From contig NZ_JACCCV010000001.1 in NCBI RefSeq assembly GCF_013410115.1, forward strand, positions 620,001 to 684,000: a DNA stretch of 64,000 nt, given 5' to 3'. The position numbers and the translations under genes were made by a program. Origin of the DNA: Tunturiibacter gelidiferens (GTDB lineage: Bacteria > Acidobacteriota > Terriglobia > Terriglobales > Acidobacteriaceae). The notes under the pieces were generated by a model. The model ran no database searches and was not told the origin of the DNA. It was given only the letters and a program-made list of their open reading frames with translations. Shown piece by piece: positions 34,533 through 43,878 of this stretch; within the stretch, counting starts at the first letter, position 1; every line of letters begins with the position of its first letter.

Positions 34533-35564
34533 CTAGGACTTGCCGGTGGCGGTCATCTTGAAGATGGCCTGGGCGTTGGAGCTGTCGAAGCCGAGATCGA
34601 GTTTCTGCTTGCCGTCTTCTTCGGGGAGCGGCAGGCGAGTGATGAATTCGTAGAAGGAGCCGTTGACCTCTTTGGCGACGAGTGCGCCTTCTGCGGTGTG
34701 GAACTTGCGTTGAACCTTAGCGGCCAGAAAGGCTGTCTGGCGAACACGGCCGGACTGCGAGGTTTCGACGGCAGCCTTCATGGGCTGGCCGAGGGCTTTC
34801 TGTTCTTCGGCGAGTTGATCGACGTCGGGGACGCGGTCGGTGGCGTGGTTGAAGGCGTTGCCCTCGGTGGAGATCCAGGCCATCTCGGGGGATTCTGCGA
34901 GGAGGATTTCGTAGTCGGCGAGCGTGGGTTCGGTGTGCTGACGCTCGAAGACCGAGGCGAGGATGGGCAGCAGAGTTACAGATTCATCGACGCTGAGGGA
35001 GCCGGTGGATTCGAGTTTGTCGAGGAGGGACTTCGCCTGCGGGGTGACGGGGTCCTTCGAGCTCGCGGTGACGCGCCGGACGGCGGCCTGGAACTCGGGG
35101 GAGAAGCGCTCGGGATGGAGCTCGCTGAGGAAGAACTGCGCGATCGCTTCGGGGTAGTCGGCCTGGGCGTGGGAGCGGCCGGTCATCTTGAGACGCTCGA
35201 GCGGGTAGACGCCGTTGAGCGCGTAGCCGAGCGGACGCAGGATGCGGGTGATGGCCTCTTGTCCGGCGGGCAGGCCGCCCATGCCTTCGAGGGCGACGGT
35301 ACGGACGGCGCCGTGATCGTGCAGGATCTGCCGCCCTTTGCTGAGGGTGTAGTCGGCGTAGGTTTTGGCAGTGGGGACGCGGCGAAGAAGGTCTTCGAAG
35401 AGGAGCATGTTGAGTGCTTGCGCGAGGACGGCGCGAGAGACCTGCGGGCCGAGGGCGGCGGCGATCTCGGGATGGATGACCAGGAGCTTGAAGAGGTGTT
35501 CGGTGCGTTCGGTACCGATGATGTTGTCGAGTGTTTCGCGTAGTACGCCGTTGCTTGTGCTCAT
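34533..35564 (-). CDS. DUF1338 2-oxoadipate dioxygenase/decarboxylase (HglS-like)
   Basis: The 343-residue protein has the DUF1338/YdcJ pattern. It includes HDHGAVRTVALEG (about 82-94), SELHPERFSPEF, GNAFNHATDRVPDVD (about 235-249) and FYEFITRLPL (about 304-313). In HglS-type enzymes an iron centre is held by two His and one Glu; H84, H240 and E306 fit these places. The Pseudomonas enzyme converts 2-oxoadipate to D-2-hydroxyglutarate in lysine catabolism. This copy is shorter than HglS/YdcJ (about 450 residues), lacking the C-terminal part, so the activity is predicted only. ATG 35564 with GGGGA upstream. Confidence 0.83.
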   Translation of the reverse strand: MSTSNGVLRETLDNIIGTERTEHLFKLLVIHPEIAAALGPQVSRAVLAQALNMLLFEDLLRRVPTAKTYADYTLSKGRQILHDHGAVRTVALEGMGGLPAGQEAITRILRPLGYALNGVYPLERLKMTGRSHAQADYPEAIAQFFLSELHPERFSPEFQAAVRRVTASSKDPVTPQAKSLLDKLESTGSLSVDESVTLLPILASVFERQHTEPTLADYEILLAESPEMAWISTEGNAFNHATDRVPDVDQLAEEQKALGQPMKAAVETSQSGRVRQTAFLAAKVQRKFHTAEGALVAKEVNGSFYEFITRLPLPEEDGKQKLDLGFDSSNAQAIFKMTATGKS

Positions 35565-35672
35565 TGTTAGTTCCCCGTGACTGCCGGAGGGTGTGCATCC
35601 GGCCCTAACATCATCGTCAATGGGAGCGCATCTGTAAAGTTGATGCGCTTCCGTCGCGTTGTGACTAATTGG

Positions 35673-36968
35673 CTAGAGAGCCGCCGCGAACGCTAAGAGC
35701 GAGGCGTCCTGCATGGGAGCGGCGACTAGCTGCATTCCGGTGCCGAGGGGCGCACCGATTGCTTCGCCAGCGAGAGTGACGACGGGCAAGCCGGCAAGGC
35801 TGGCGGGCGTGGTGTAACGCAGGATCGCTTTGCGGATGTGCGACTGGTCTTTGCCGGCGAAGAGTTTGCTGACGGGAGCGCAGGGGAGCAGGAGGAGATC
35901 GACTTGTTGGAAGAGCGACGACATCTGGGAGCGGAAGACTTCGAGGCGACGGTGAAAAGCCTGGAGTTGCTCGATGGTGATAGATGCCCCCCAGGCAAGG
36001 CGTTCTGCGATCGCGGGCTCGAAGTGTTGATAGTGGCCGCGGTGGAGTTGAGCTGCTTCGCTGGCTTGTATGGACGCGAAGATATCTAAACTGTCGACCC
36101 AGAAGGCGGTGTCGATCGGTATCAGGGTTGCGCGGCGTTCGGTGAGGCGCTGCTTCCATGCCGCGAATGCGGCGAGGACATCGGGTTCGCAATCGTGCGT
36201 GAACTCGTCGCCAACATAGCCGACGCGGGGTTGAGATGGTGCGGTGATGGAGGGGATGTCGTAGATAGCGCCGGCGAGCGCGGGACCATCGCGTAGATCG
36301 CGAAAGAGCAGGCCAAGGGTATCGAAGGATGGAGCAAGGTGAGCTGCGCCGGACCAGCGTTCTTCGCCGCGGCTGACACCGAGGGAGGCGCGGTAGCCGG
36401 CGAGCCCGCAGAGTGCAGCAGGGACGCGGACCGAGCCTCCGGTGTCGGTGCCGATGGCTGCGAGGGCAGATCCTTCCTGCACACTCGCAGCTGCGCCGCT
36501 CGAGGAGCCGCCGGTGAGCAGAGTTGAGTCGCGTGGCTGGACGGAGTCTCCGTAGTCGGCGTTTTCGCCGGTGATGCCGTAGGCGAGCTGATGGAGATGA
36601 GTTTTTCCGGGGATGATCGCGCCCGCATCGAGAAGGCGTTGCGCGACCCATGAGTTTTTTTCGGCGACGGGATGGAGTTGCTGGTAGTAGCGGGAGCCGC
36701 AGCTTGTCGTGGTGCCTGTTAGGTCGAAGCAGTCTTTGATCGAGATTGGAACGCCGTAGAGCGGTGGACGATTTTGAGTGTCGGCAAAGAGGTTCGGGAG
36801 TCGTTCGGCTCGATGGAGCGATTCGATTGTTGTAAGGGTGAGGAAGGCGTTGTGCGAGTCGTTGCTGTTTGCTTTGCCGGCTGCAGCGACTGCTATCGTG
36901 TGGGGATCTGTCTCAGACGACGCGAGCGCGTGATGAAGGGATGTGAGTGGGGATTGGGGGTTTGTCAT
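35673..36968 (-). CDS. Amidase signature family enzyme
   Basis: The 431-residue protein shows the Ser-cisSer-Lys triad of the amidase signature family: K78 in YGVPISIKDC, the cis-Ser in LTGGSSSGAAAS (about 155-157), and S179 in GTDTGGSVR. Sub-branches include GatA, allophanate hydrolase and AtzE-like enzymes; the short C-terminal region and lack of GatA-specific neighbours leave the substrate open. It lies 108 bp downstream of nothing obviously related except the DUF1338 gene on the same strand. ATG at 36968. Confidence 0.86.
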   Translation of the reverse strand: MTNPQSPLTSLHHALASSETDPHTIAVAAAGKANSNDSHNAFLTLTTIESLHRAERLPNLFADTQNRPPLYGVPISIKDCFDLTGTTTSCGSRYYQQLHPVAEKNSWVAQRLLDAGAIIPGKTHLHQLAYGITGENADYGDSVQPRDSTLLTGGSSSGAAASVQEGSALAAIGTDTGGSVRVPAALCGLAGYRASLGVSRGEERWSGAAHLAPSFDTLGLLFRDLRDGPALAGAIYDIPSITAPSQPRVGYVGDEFTHDCEPDVLAAFAAWKQRLTERRATLIPIDTAFWVDSLDIFASIQASEAAQLHRGHYQHFEPAIAERLAWGASITIEQLQAFHRRLEVFRSQMSSLFQQVDLLLLPCAPVSKLFAGKDQSHIRKAILRYTTPASLAGLPVVTLAGEAIGAPLGTGMQLVAAPMQDASLLAFAAAL

Positions 36969-37007
36969 GGCTTGGACCAGAATGGACGGCGACGCTAAGG
37001 TTGAGGA

Positions 37008-37889
37008 TTAGTGGGGTATCGTGGCAAAGGTCTGGAAGTAGGTTTGGAGGGCCTTCGCAGTGGACTCATCGAGTTGTGGATTAGGTGACATGGCCGACTT
37101 CGGGTCGATGGATTTTGGATTGCGGAGGTAGCGTTCGAAGGTCGATGGCGATGAGGCGGCGTAGTTGCCTAGTGTCTGCCACGACCTGCCTGCCTTCGTG
37201 CCGCCGTATCTGCCCATATTATGGCAGCGGTAACAGTGTTGCTGGGCGATGCGAAAACCGTCGATGACCTGCGGATTGGACGCATCTTTTTGGTGAGGTG
37301 CGATGGCCCCGTAGACCTGCTGCGCTGTGCCGAACTCGAGGCGGGTTATCTTCGCAGGGATCTTGGGGAGCTCCGGAAAGGAGAGGACGCTGAAGGACGG
37401 CGTGAAGTCTTCGTGGGTGATGAAGTAGGGGCCGGGGTCGTCGATGTGCGTCTGGGCCGCCCAGGTTTTGACTGGCAGGCCGTCAATCTTCAACGCGAGG
37501 ATGGGACGGTGCGTCTTCATATATTCGCGAGTGTAGGTTGCACGATAGCCGTCGGAACATAGGGCGGTCAGTAGATCCGATCCGGGAAGGACGCCGAGGG
37601 AGCTCTCGAGGACGTCGAGATAGACGCCGGTGACGGTTAGCTTTTGCTGAGGGAGTTCGCGGAAATTGTCATCGCCTGTGACTGTGACGGTTGTCTGGGG
37701 AAGTGTCGCGAGTTGGCCGTAGGAGATGTAGCGGACTGTGCCGGGTGCGATATCTGCGGCTATGCCGGCGATCTCGAGGTCGGATGCGGCACCGCGCTCT
37801 GTCAAGAGGAAATGTCCAGTTGACGATGAGTTGGCCGGCAACCACGCGAGGCATGCGGCAAAGACAACGATCAGCTTCACTGGAGCCAT
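37008..37889 (-). CDS. Exported cytochrome c with N-terminal SUOX-fold-like domain
   Basis: The 293-residue protein has a short signal peptide (1-21), an N-terminal domain with molybdopterin-oxidoreductase-like strands (TVTGDDNFREL, LPGSDLLTALCSDGYRATY, RPILALKIDGLPV; about 50-165), and a C-terminal cytochrome c domain. The single CxxCH is C219-x-x-C222-H223, and M267 (SAMSPNP) is a likely axial ligand. The domain pairing suggests an electron carrier linked to an oxidoreductase-like fold, but no catalytic molybdenum enzyme is in the window. ATG 37889. The AT-rich 37890-37970 gap upstream has no clear promoter boxes. Confidence 0.78.
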   Translation of the reverse strand: MAPVKLIVVFAACLAWLPANSSSTGHFLLTERGAASDLEIAGIAADIAPGTVRYISYGQLATLPQTTVTVTGDDNFRELPQQKLTVTGVYLDVLESSLGVLPGSDLLTALCSDGYRATYTREYMKTHRPILALKIDGLPVKTWAAQTHIDDPGPYFITHEDFTPSFSVLSFPELPKIPAKITRLEFGTAQQVYGAIAPHQKDASNPQVIDGFRIAQQHCYRCHNMGRYGGTKAGRSWQTLGNYAASSPSTFERYLRNPKSIDPKSAMSPNPQLDESTAKALQTYFQTFATIPH

Positions 37890-37970
37890 GATTCAGACTA
37901 TCGTGGAATTTTTTTTCGACAAGACAAAAGAATGGAATTTGTATCGCAGGAAAGATAGCCAAGAAAATAT

Positions 37971-40900
37971 TTATGAATGCAGGGACAGGATGCCTGAGAG
38001 GGGTATTCTGACCCACGCGGGGCGGTTGTTGAGCTCATAAAGAAGCTCGTAGAGGGATTTCTCCAGCAGGTATGCGTTGAGCAGGAGCTGTGCCTGCGCG
38101 GGCTCGGGGATCAGGCCCGGATCTTTGGCGTGGATCGTGGCATGGTAGGCGTGGAGAAACTCGGTGGAGACGGAGTTCTGCCAGAGCGTGGCCCACGGCT
38201 CGAGATACTTTGCGTCGTCTGGGCGACGCTGCGCGAAGGCGTTGTGTGCGGCGTGCGCGGCGTAGCTGAAGGAGCGGAGCATGCCTGCTACATCCCGGAG
38301 AGGCGATTGTTTGGCGCGGCGTTCGGCGAGGCTGCGCGCGGGCTCGCCTTCGAAGTCGAGGATGACGTAGTCGCTGCGGGAACGAAGGACCTGGCCGAGA
38401 TGATAGTCCCCGTGAATGCGGATGCGCTGGCCGGCTGCGGTGGGCGTTGCGGAGGCTATGGCGCGGGCGCGGGCGAATAGGTTGATGCGACGGCTGAGAA
38501 CGAGAGCGGCGTTATCGGCGGTTGTCTCGGTAAGGTGCGACATGCCGCGCTTGAGAGCATCGAGGGTGAGGGACAGCTGTGCGTCGATACGGTCGGCGTC
38601 GGCGACGAGATCGGCGGTCGTGAAGTCTTCTGCTGAGAAGGCTGGGTCGTGAGTGGGAGTGGCGAGCGCAAGATGCATCTCGGCGGTGCGACGGCCGAGC
38701 AGCGCGGCAGCGTCGAGATAGAGGCCGGCGTGTTCGTGGGCGAGGGCGGGAGATTCGTTCTTTCCAAGGAAGGACGCCGGAGTGCCGAGGTCATGAAGAG
38801 CGGGCAGGATGGCGACGCTCTCGTAGTAGTGCGAGAGCTCGTCGAGGGTCCATTGCCAGCCATCTCCTTCGTTTTCGACCAGGCCCTGGAGCATCGCGAT
38901 GGTGGTGGGGTCGCCGGTTTTGGAGTGGAGTGTGATATCCCCAAGAAACGGAGCGATGCGGGGAAAGTGTGCTGTCTCGGTGAGAAAACGGCCGATCTCG
39001 GTGTCGGGATTTTCACCGGGCTGGAGCCGGCGAAAGAGCTTCATGATGAGCTTCGCGTCGTAAAGGATGGAGGTGTTGGATTGTTCGGCTGAACCCGTGC
39101 GAGCCGGAAGCGGACCGCTGCCGCGAGCTTCGGCGAAGGCGCTGCTGCTGCGTCCACGCAGGCTCCCGTTGCGGGTGGGGAGTTCACCGTTCGTCTCGAT
39201 GAGGCGAAGGATCGCCTGACGAACGTCTTCGCGCGCAACCGCATCGTGGAGGACTGCGGGACCGTCAGAGGTTGAAACGGTTGCGACAATGCACGCCGGG
39301 TCTGAAGCGCGGACTATCTCTGCAACCTCGCCTGTGCTGATGGTGAGCGCGAGCTGATAGACATCGGTGCTGTCGTCTTCGTAGGTCAAATGCAGGAAGA
39401 GAACCATTGCGTTGAGGCCAGGAAGATCCGCAGAGTCGAGAATTTCGACGGTCTTGATGGTTCTTGATTTCGCTCCAAACCAGCGCTGGTGCGGAAGGTA
39501 GCTGGCCAACAAATTCTGCAGAAGAGTTAGGCCTTCTCCTGTCAGAACGCCTTCGATGCCGCGGCTGAGCATGTGCACGATAGGCTCGTCTACGGGTACC
39601 TCTACCGGCTCGGGCGCTGCCGGCGCGGATTGCAGTTCGAGCCAGAGGAAGGAATATGGCGAAAGCGTGAGTGGGTATGGCTGCGCAGTGATAGTGGGGA
39701 AGTTGACGTACCCCAGCATCTCGACGGGAACCATGCCGGAAAATTTAGAGAGGTCGAGCGAGACGGGCTGCGAAAAACGCGATAGGTTCGCGACGCAAAG
39801 GACGGTTTCGCAGTTGCCGTTCTCTTCGTACTGGCGAATGTAGGCGAGGATCTTTCGGTTTTCTGGACTGAGGAACTCCTGCGTCCCACGCCCGAAGACG
39901 TGGAAGAGTTTGCGCAGGGCGATCATGTTGCGTGTCCAATGCAACAGGGACGATTGATCGGACTGCTGGGCCTCGACGTTAATCGATTGATAGCCCCAGA
40001 TCGGATCGGTGATGACGGGAAAATAAAGCCGCGCGGGGATCGACGTCGAGAAACCTGCGTTGCGGTCGGAGTTCCATTGCATGGGCGTGCGGACGCCGTT
40101 GCGATCGCCCAGATAGATGTTGTCGCCCATGCCGATTTCGTCGCCGTAGTAGAGGATGGGCGTGCCGGGGAAGCTGAGGAGAAGCGAGTTGAGCAGCTCG
40201 ATGCGGCGGCGATTGTTATCGACCAGAGGCGCGAGGCGTCGGCGGATGCCAACGTTGATGCGCATGCGCGGGTCGGCCGAGTATGCGAAGTACATGTAGT
40301 CGCGCTCGTCGTCGGTGACCATCTCGAGGGTGAGTTCGTCGTGATTGCGAAGGAAGAGACCCCACTGGCAGTTGTCCGGAATGGAGGGAGTCTGCGCCAT
40401 GATGTCGGTGATCGGCAGGCGGTCTTCCTGCCGAAGCGCCATGTAGATGCGCGGCATGAGCGGGAAGTGAAAGGCCATGTTGCACTCGTCGCCGTCGCCA
40501 AAGTAGGGGCGGACGTCTGCGGGCCACATGTTGGCTTCGGCGAGCACCAGGCGATTCTCATATTCGGCATCGATCACTGCGCGAATCTGCTTGATCTTTA
40601 CGTGGGTCTCGGGGACGTTCTCGCAGCTTGTGCCGTCGCGTTCGATGAGATAGGGAATCGCATCCAGGCGCAGCCCGTCGACACCCATGTCCAGCCAGAA
40701 GCGCATCGCCGTGAGGACCTCCTCCATCACGCGCGGGTTGTCGAAGTTCAGGTCGGGTTGATGGGAGAAGAAGCGGTGCCAGTAATACTGCTGCGCGACG
40801 TCGTCCCAGGTCCAGTTGGACTTCTCCGTGTCGGTGAAGATGATTCTGACGCCCTCGAAGAGCTTGTCCGTGTCACTCCAGACGTACATATCGCGCTCGG

Positions 40901-41285
40901 GGGAACCTTTGGGAGCGAGTCGCGCAGCTTTGAACCATGGATGCTGATCGCTGGTGTGGTTAATGACGAGCTCGATCATCACCTGCATGCCGCGAAGGTG
41001 GGCGGCATCGAGAAACTGCTTGAAGTCGTTGATGGTTCCGTAGCTGGGGTTGACGTCGACGTAGTTCGCAATGTCGTAGCCATCGTCGCGCAGAGGCGAC
41101 GGGAAGAAGGGAAGCAGCCACAGACACGTGACGCCCAGATCCTGAAGATAGTCGAGCTTCGACATGAGGCCGGGGAAGTCGCCGATGCCGTCCGCATTCG
41201 AGTCCATGAACGCTCGAATGTGAATCTCGTAGATGATCGCGTCCTTGTACCAGAGCGGATCGGTCGCACTGCCTACTTTTTTCAC
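37971..41285 (-). CDS. treS: TreS trehalose synthase-maltokinase fusion
   Basis: The 1104-residue fusion has an N-terminal GH13 trehalose synthase (about 1-555) with YKDAIIYEIHIRAF, a catalytic Asp in GVDGLRLDAIPYL, Glu in RLVLAEANMW, and the Asp of FLRNHDELTLEM. Then comes a C-terminal maltokinase (about 590-1104) with the aminoglycoside-kinase-like motifs IHGDYHLGQVL and ILDFEGEPARSL. It converts trehalose to maltose and phosphorylates it to maltose-1-phosphate in the GlgE glucan pathway. The gene follows glgE on the same strand after 42 bp, so an operon is likely. ATG 41285. Confidence 0.92.
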   Translation of the reverse strand: MKKVGSATDPLWYKDAIIYEIHIRAFMDSNADGIGDFPGLMSKLDYLQDLGVTCLWLLPFFPSPLRDDGYDIANYVDVNPSYGTINDFKQFLDAAHLRGMQVMIELVINHTSDQHPWFKAARLAPKGSPERDMYVWSDTDKLFEGVRIIFTDTEKSNWTWDDVAQQYYWHRFFSHQPDLNFDNPRVMEEVLTAMRFWLDMGVDGLRLDAIPYLIERDGTSCENVPETHVKIKQIRAVIDAEYENRLVLAEANMWPADVRPYFGDGDECNMAFHFPLMPRIYMALRQEDRLPITDIMAQTPSIPDNCQWGLFLRNHDELTLEMVTDDERDYMYFAYSADPRMRINVGIRRRLAPLVDNNRRRIELLNSLLLSFPGTPILYYGDEIGMGDNIYLGDRNGVRTPMQWNSDRNAGFSTSIPARLYFPVITDPIWGYQSINVEAQQSDQSSLLHWTRNMIALRKLFHVFGRGTQEFLSPENRKILAYIRQYEENGNCETVLCVANLSRFSQPVSLDLSKFSGMVPVEMLGYVNFPTITAQPYPLTLSPYSFLWLELQSAPAAPEPVEVPVDEPIVHMLSRGIEGVLTGEGLTLLQNLLASYLPHQRWFGAKSRTIKTVEILDSADLPGLNAMVLFLHLTYEDDSTDVYQLALTISTGEVAEIVRASDPACIVATVSTSDGPAVLHDAVAREDVRQAILRLIETNGELPTRNGSLRGRSSSAFAEARGSGPLPARTGSAEQSNTSILYDAKLIMKLFRRLQPGENPDTEIGRFLTETAHFPRIAPFLGDITLHSKTGDPTTIAMLQGLVENEGDGWQWTLDELSHYYESVAILPALHDLGTPASFLGKNESPALAHEHAGLYLDAAALLGRRTAEMHLALATPTHDPAFSAEDFTTADLVADADRIDAQLSLTLDALKRGMSHLTETTADNAALVLSRRINLFARARAIASATPTAAGQRIRIHGDYHLGQVLRSRSDYVILDFEGEPARSLAERRAKQSPLRDVAGMLRSFSYAAHAAHNAFAQRRPDDAKYLEPWATLWQNSVSTEFLHAYHATIHAKDPGLIPEPAQAQLLLNAYLLEKSLYELLYELNNRPAWVRIPLSGILSLHS

Positions 41286-41327
41286 TCTTCGTCCTTGTGC
41301 TGGAAGCTGTCTTTACGAATCGTATGC

Positions 41328-43346
41328 CTACGGGGTCTGCGGGGTCTCGACGTTGGGTTTGCGGAGCAGGCGGAAGATGTGCGCGGGCATCACGTCGGGG
41401 CGCAGAGCAACATAGTTGCTGCGATCGTGCCATTGGTAATGGGTGCCGGTGAGCAGATCTTCGATATCGAAGGTTTCGTTGTGCGGGATGGCCAGCTCCT
41501 TGAGGTCGAGATCGATCCATCCTGCCTGTTCCTGCGTGGGATCGAGGTTGATGGCGACGAGAATCTGATTGTCGCCGCTCCACTTGCTGTAGCAGAGGAT
41601 GTTTGAGTTGTCGACGTTGTGGAAGTGAAGCGAGCCGTCGCTTTGGAGTGCGGGGTTGGTGCGGCGGATCTGATTGACCTTGGTAATAAGCGGGGCGAGG
41701 CTTGTGCTCGCGCTGCGGTCCCAACGGCGGATCTCGTACTTCTCGCTGTTGAGATACTCCTCACTGCCAGGCTTGGCGGGAAGATTTTCGCCGAGTTCGT
41801 AGGCAGGGCCGTACATGCCGTAGTTCGCGCCAAGAGTTGCCGCGAGGATCAGGCGCTGCATGAAGGCGGGGCGGCCGCCGTTTTGAAGTGCGGCGTGGAG
41901 GATGTCGGGCGTGTTGGGCCAGAGGTTCGGATGAAAGAAGTCGGTTACGGGCGGCTTGGTAATCTCCTCGAAGTACTCCCGAAGCTCGTCCTTCCTATTG
42001 CGCCAGGTGAAGTAGGTATAGGACTGGCTGAAGCCAGCCTTGGCCAGCGAGTACATCACGTGCGGGCGCGTGAACGCCTCGGCGAGAAAGATCACATCGG
42101 GATATTTTTTATGGATTTCGCCGATGCACCACTCCCAGAACGGAATGGCCTTGGTGTGCGGATTGTCGACACGGAAGATTTTGACGTCGCGCTTGATCCA
42201 GTAGGTGAAAACATCGCGCAGAGCCTCCCATAGGCCGCGCCAATCAGGCGACTCGAAGTTGAGCGGGTAGATGTCCTGGTATTTTTTTGGTGGGTTCTCC
42301 GCGTATTGGATGGAGCCGTCGGGGCGGATATTGAACCAGTCGGGATGCTCGGCGACCCAGGGATGGTCGGGGGAACACTGGAAGGCGATGTCCAGAGCCA
42401 GCTCCATGCCGTGCTCGCGCGTAGCGGCGACAAGAGCGTCGAAGTCTTTCAGGGTGCCGAGTTCAGCGAGGATGGATTTGTGGCCGCCCTCTTTTGCTCC
42501 GATCGCCCAGGGGCTGCCCGGATCGTTCTCGGTCGAGGTGACACTGTTGTTCGGGCCTTTGCGAAACGCTTTGCCGATGGGATGAATCGGCGGCATATAG
42601 AGCACATCGAAGCCCATCGCGGCGATGGTTGGCAGAAGCGCCTGCACGTCCGCAAAGGTGCCGTGCCGCGCAGGATCGGGCGAGGTGGACCGGGGGAAGA
42701 GCTCATACCAGGTCGAGTAGCGTGCCCGTTCGCGGTCAACCCACAGGTGCAGATCCTGAGAATAGCGCGTCGCCAGGGTGAGATCAGGGTATTGTGCGAC
42801 GAGCGCGAGGATCTCGTCCGTCAAGGGATTATCGTGGGTCTCAGACTTTTCGTTCGCGAGTTCGAGGAGACGCGCAGCCTCGTCTGCTAAACGTTTGCTA
42901 TCGGGCCCTTTGGCGCGCCCCGCGGCCTGCTCCAGCAGGAGAGCGCCGGAGCGCAGCGCGAGCGGGATATCCTGTGATTCGGCCGAAGAACTCACGCCAG
43001 GCTGACCGGGCTGTGCTGCCAGCCGCTTTTGTAGATCGGCAGACCAGGTGTCGAAGTGGTCAACCCACGCCTCGAGGGTATAGAGCCAATCGCCGAGCGC
43101 ATCCACGGTGAAGCTGGCGGACCAGAGATCATTGGTAAGCGGGGAGAGCGGCGTGGATTGCCAATCCTTCGCGCTCGAGTGGCGATAGAGCAAACGTCCT
43201 GAGACATGGTCGTGTCCATCGCCAAAAACCGCCGCAGTTACGGTTACGATGTCGCCCAGAATTCGCTTGGCTGGATAGCGTCCACAATCGACTTGTGGGT
43301 TGATCCCTTCAATGACGACTCGCTTACGGCCTTCGATAGGTTTCAT
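41328..43346 (-). CDS. glgE: Maltosyltransferase GlgE (alpha-1,4-glucan:maltose-1-phosphate maltosyltransferase)
   Basis: The 672-residue GH13_3 protein has the N-terminal Ig-like domain (VIEGINPQVDCGRYPAKRI, then SAKDWQSTPLSPL; about 1-110) and the GlgE barrel. The nucleophile falls at D394 in FRVDNPHTK and the acid/base at E423 in IFLAEAFTRP, the same numbers as in the Streptomyces coelicolor enzyme. It extends alpha-1,4-glucans from maltose-1-phosphate. A longer in-frame extension reaches 43541, but ATG 43346 gives the family length. A 14-bp palindrome TACCGATATCGGTA (43409-43422) lies 63 bp upstream and may be an operator. Confidence 0.93.
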   Translation of the reverse strand: MKPIEGRKRVVIEGINPQVDCGRYPAKRILGDIVTVTAAVFGDGHDHVSGRLLYRHSSAKDWQSTPLSPLTNDLWSASFTVDALGDWLYTLEAWVDHFDTWSADLQKRLAAQPGQPGVSSSAESQDIPLALRSGALLLEQAAGRAKGPDSKRLADEAARLLELANEKSETHDNPLTDEILALVAQYPDLTLATRYSQDLHLWVDRERARYSTWYELFPRSTSPDPARHGTFADVQALLPTIAAMGFDVLYMPPIHPIGKAFRKGPNNSVTSTENDPGSPWAIGAKEGGHKSILAELGTLKDFDALVAATREHGMELALDIAFQCSPDHPWVAEHPDWFNIRPDGSIQYAENPPKKYQDIYPLNFESPDWRGLWEALRDVFTYWIKRDVKIFRVDNPHTKAIPFWEWCIGEIHKKYPDVIFLAEAFTRPHVMYSLAKAGFSQSYTYFTWRNRKDELREYFEEITKPPVTDFFHPNLWPNTPDILHAALQNGGRPAFMQRLILAATLGANYGMYGPAYELGENLPAKPGSEEYLNSEKYEIRRWDRSASTSLAPLITKVNQIRRTNPALQSDGSLHFHNVDNSNILCYSKWSGDNQILVAINLDPTQEQAGWIDLDLKELAIPHNETFDIEDLLTGTHYQWHDRSNYVALRPDVMPAHIFRLLRKPNVETPQTP

Positions 43347-43878
43347 ATCACTCAGATCTTCAGACTGGCTTTCGTACCTATAGTAGTCCGACAGGCCGCG
43401 CTCAAAAATACCGATATCGGTACGAATAAGGACTCCTGCATAAGAAGATGCAGGCTGAGCCGCATATGTTTGCTGGCTGTCGGCACGCGCGGGGGAATCG
43501 CGCAGAATTCCAGGCTCATTGTTGAGGCTGGCGAAGCGCAACCGAGGGGTTGCAGGAGGAGGGATTTCTCATCCGGAATCTCGCGTCCAAAGTCCCTCGA
43601 AGCCGCCCTCCCAAGGCCACATCGATGCTTTTGTTCGGGCCGCTAGTGTCCGTCATTGTTGGCCTGATTCCCCAGTGGAAACCCTCTCGGCATCGGCGCC
43701 GAGGTAACAGCTTGCCTGCCGGTAATTAGGCAGCTTTGTTCCGCGAAAAGGCTGTTTTTTGGGGTGCCTCCAGACTTCTGATTCCGGGTGCTATTTTCCA
43801 ATTGAAATAATTTTCCCCTTGACAATCGGTTGACGCCTCTGTTCGACTTGCGGGCGTTACAGGGAGGCGGAATCTCGC
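43347..43878. promoter_or_regulatory. Divergent control region between glgE and the TonB receptor
   Basis: The 532-bp gap has no convincing gene. Toward glgE it has the palindrome TACCGATATCGGTA (43409-43422) and the hairpin CCTGCAT-AAGAAG-ATGCAGG (43435-43454). Toward the receptor it has AT-rich DNA and TTGACA (43819-43824), with no good -10 box at the expected distance, followed by a GGGAGG ribosome-binding site at about 43862-43867. Which elements bind regulators is unknown. Confidence 0.45.

Noticed and set aside
39900..41606. A 568-codon plus-strand frame opposite treS and glgE
   Set aside because: It overlaps two firmly identified genes on the other strand, lacks motifs and shows the composition of an antisense shadow.
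43819..43847. Sigma-70 promoter for the TonB receptor
   Set aside because: TTGACA is present, but no acceptable -10 element lies 16-18 bp downstream, so it is not annotated as a promoter.
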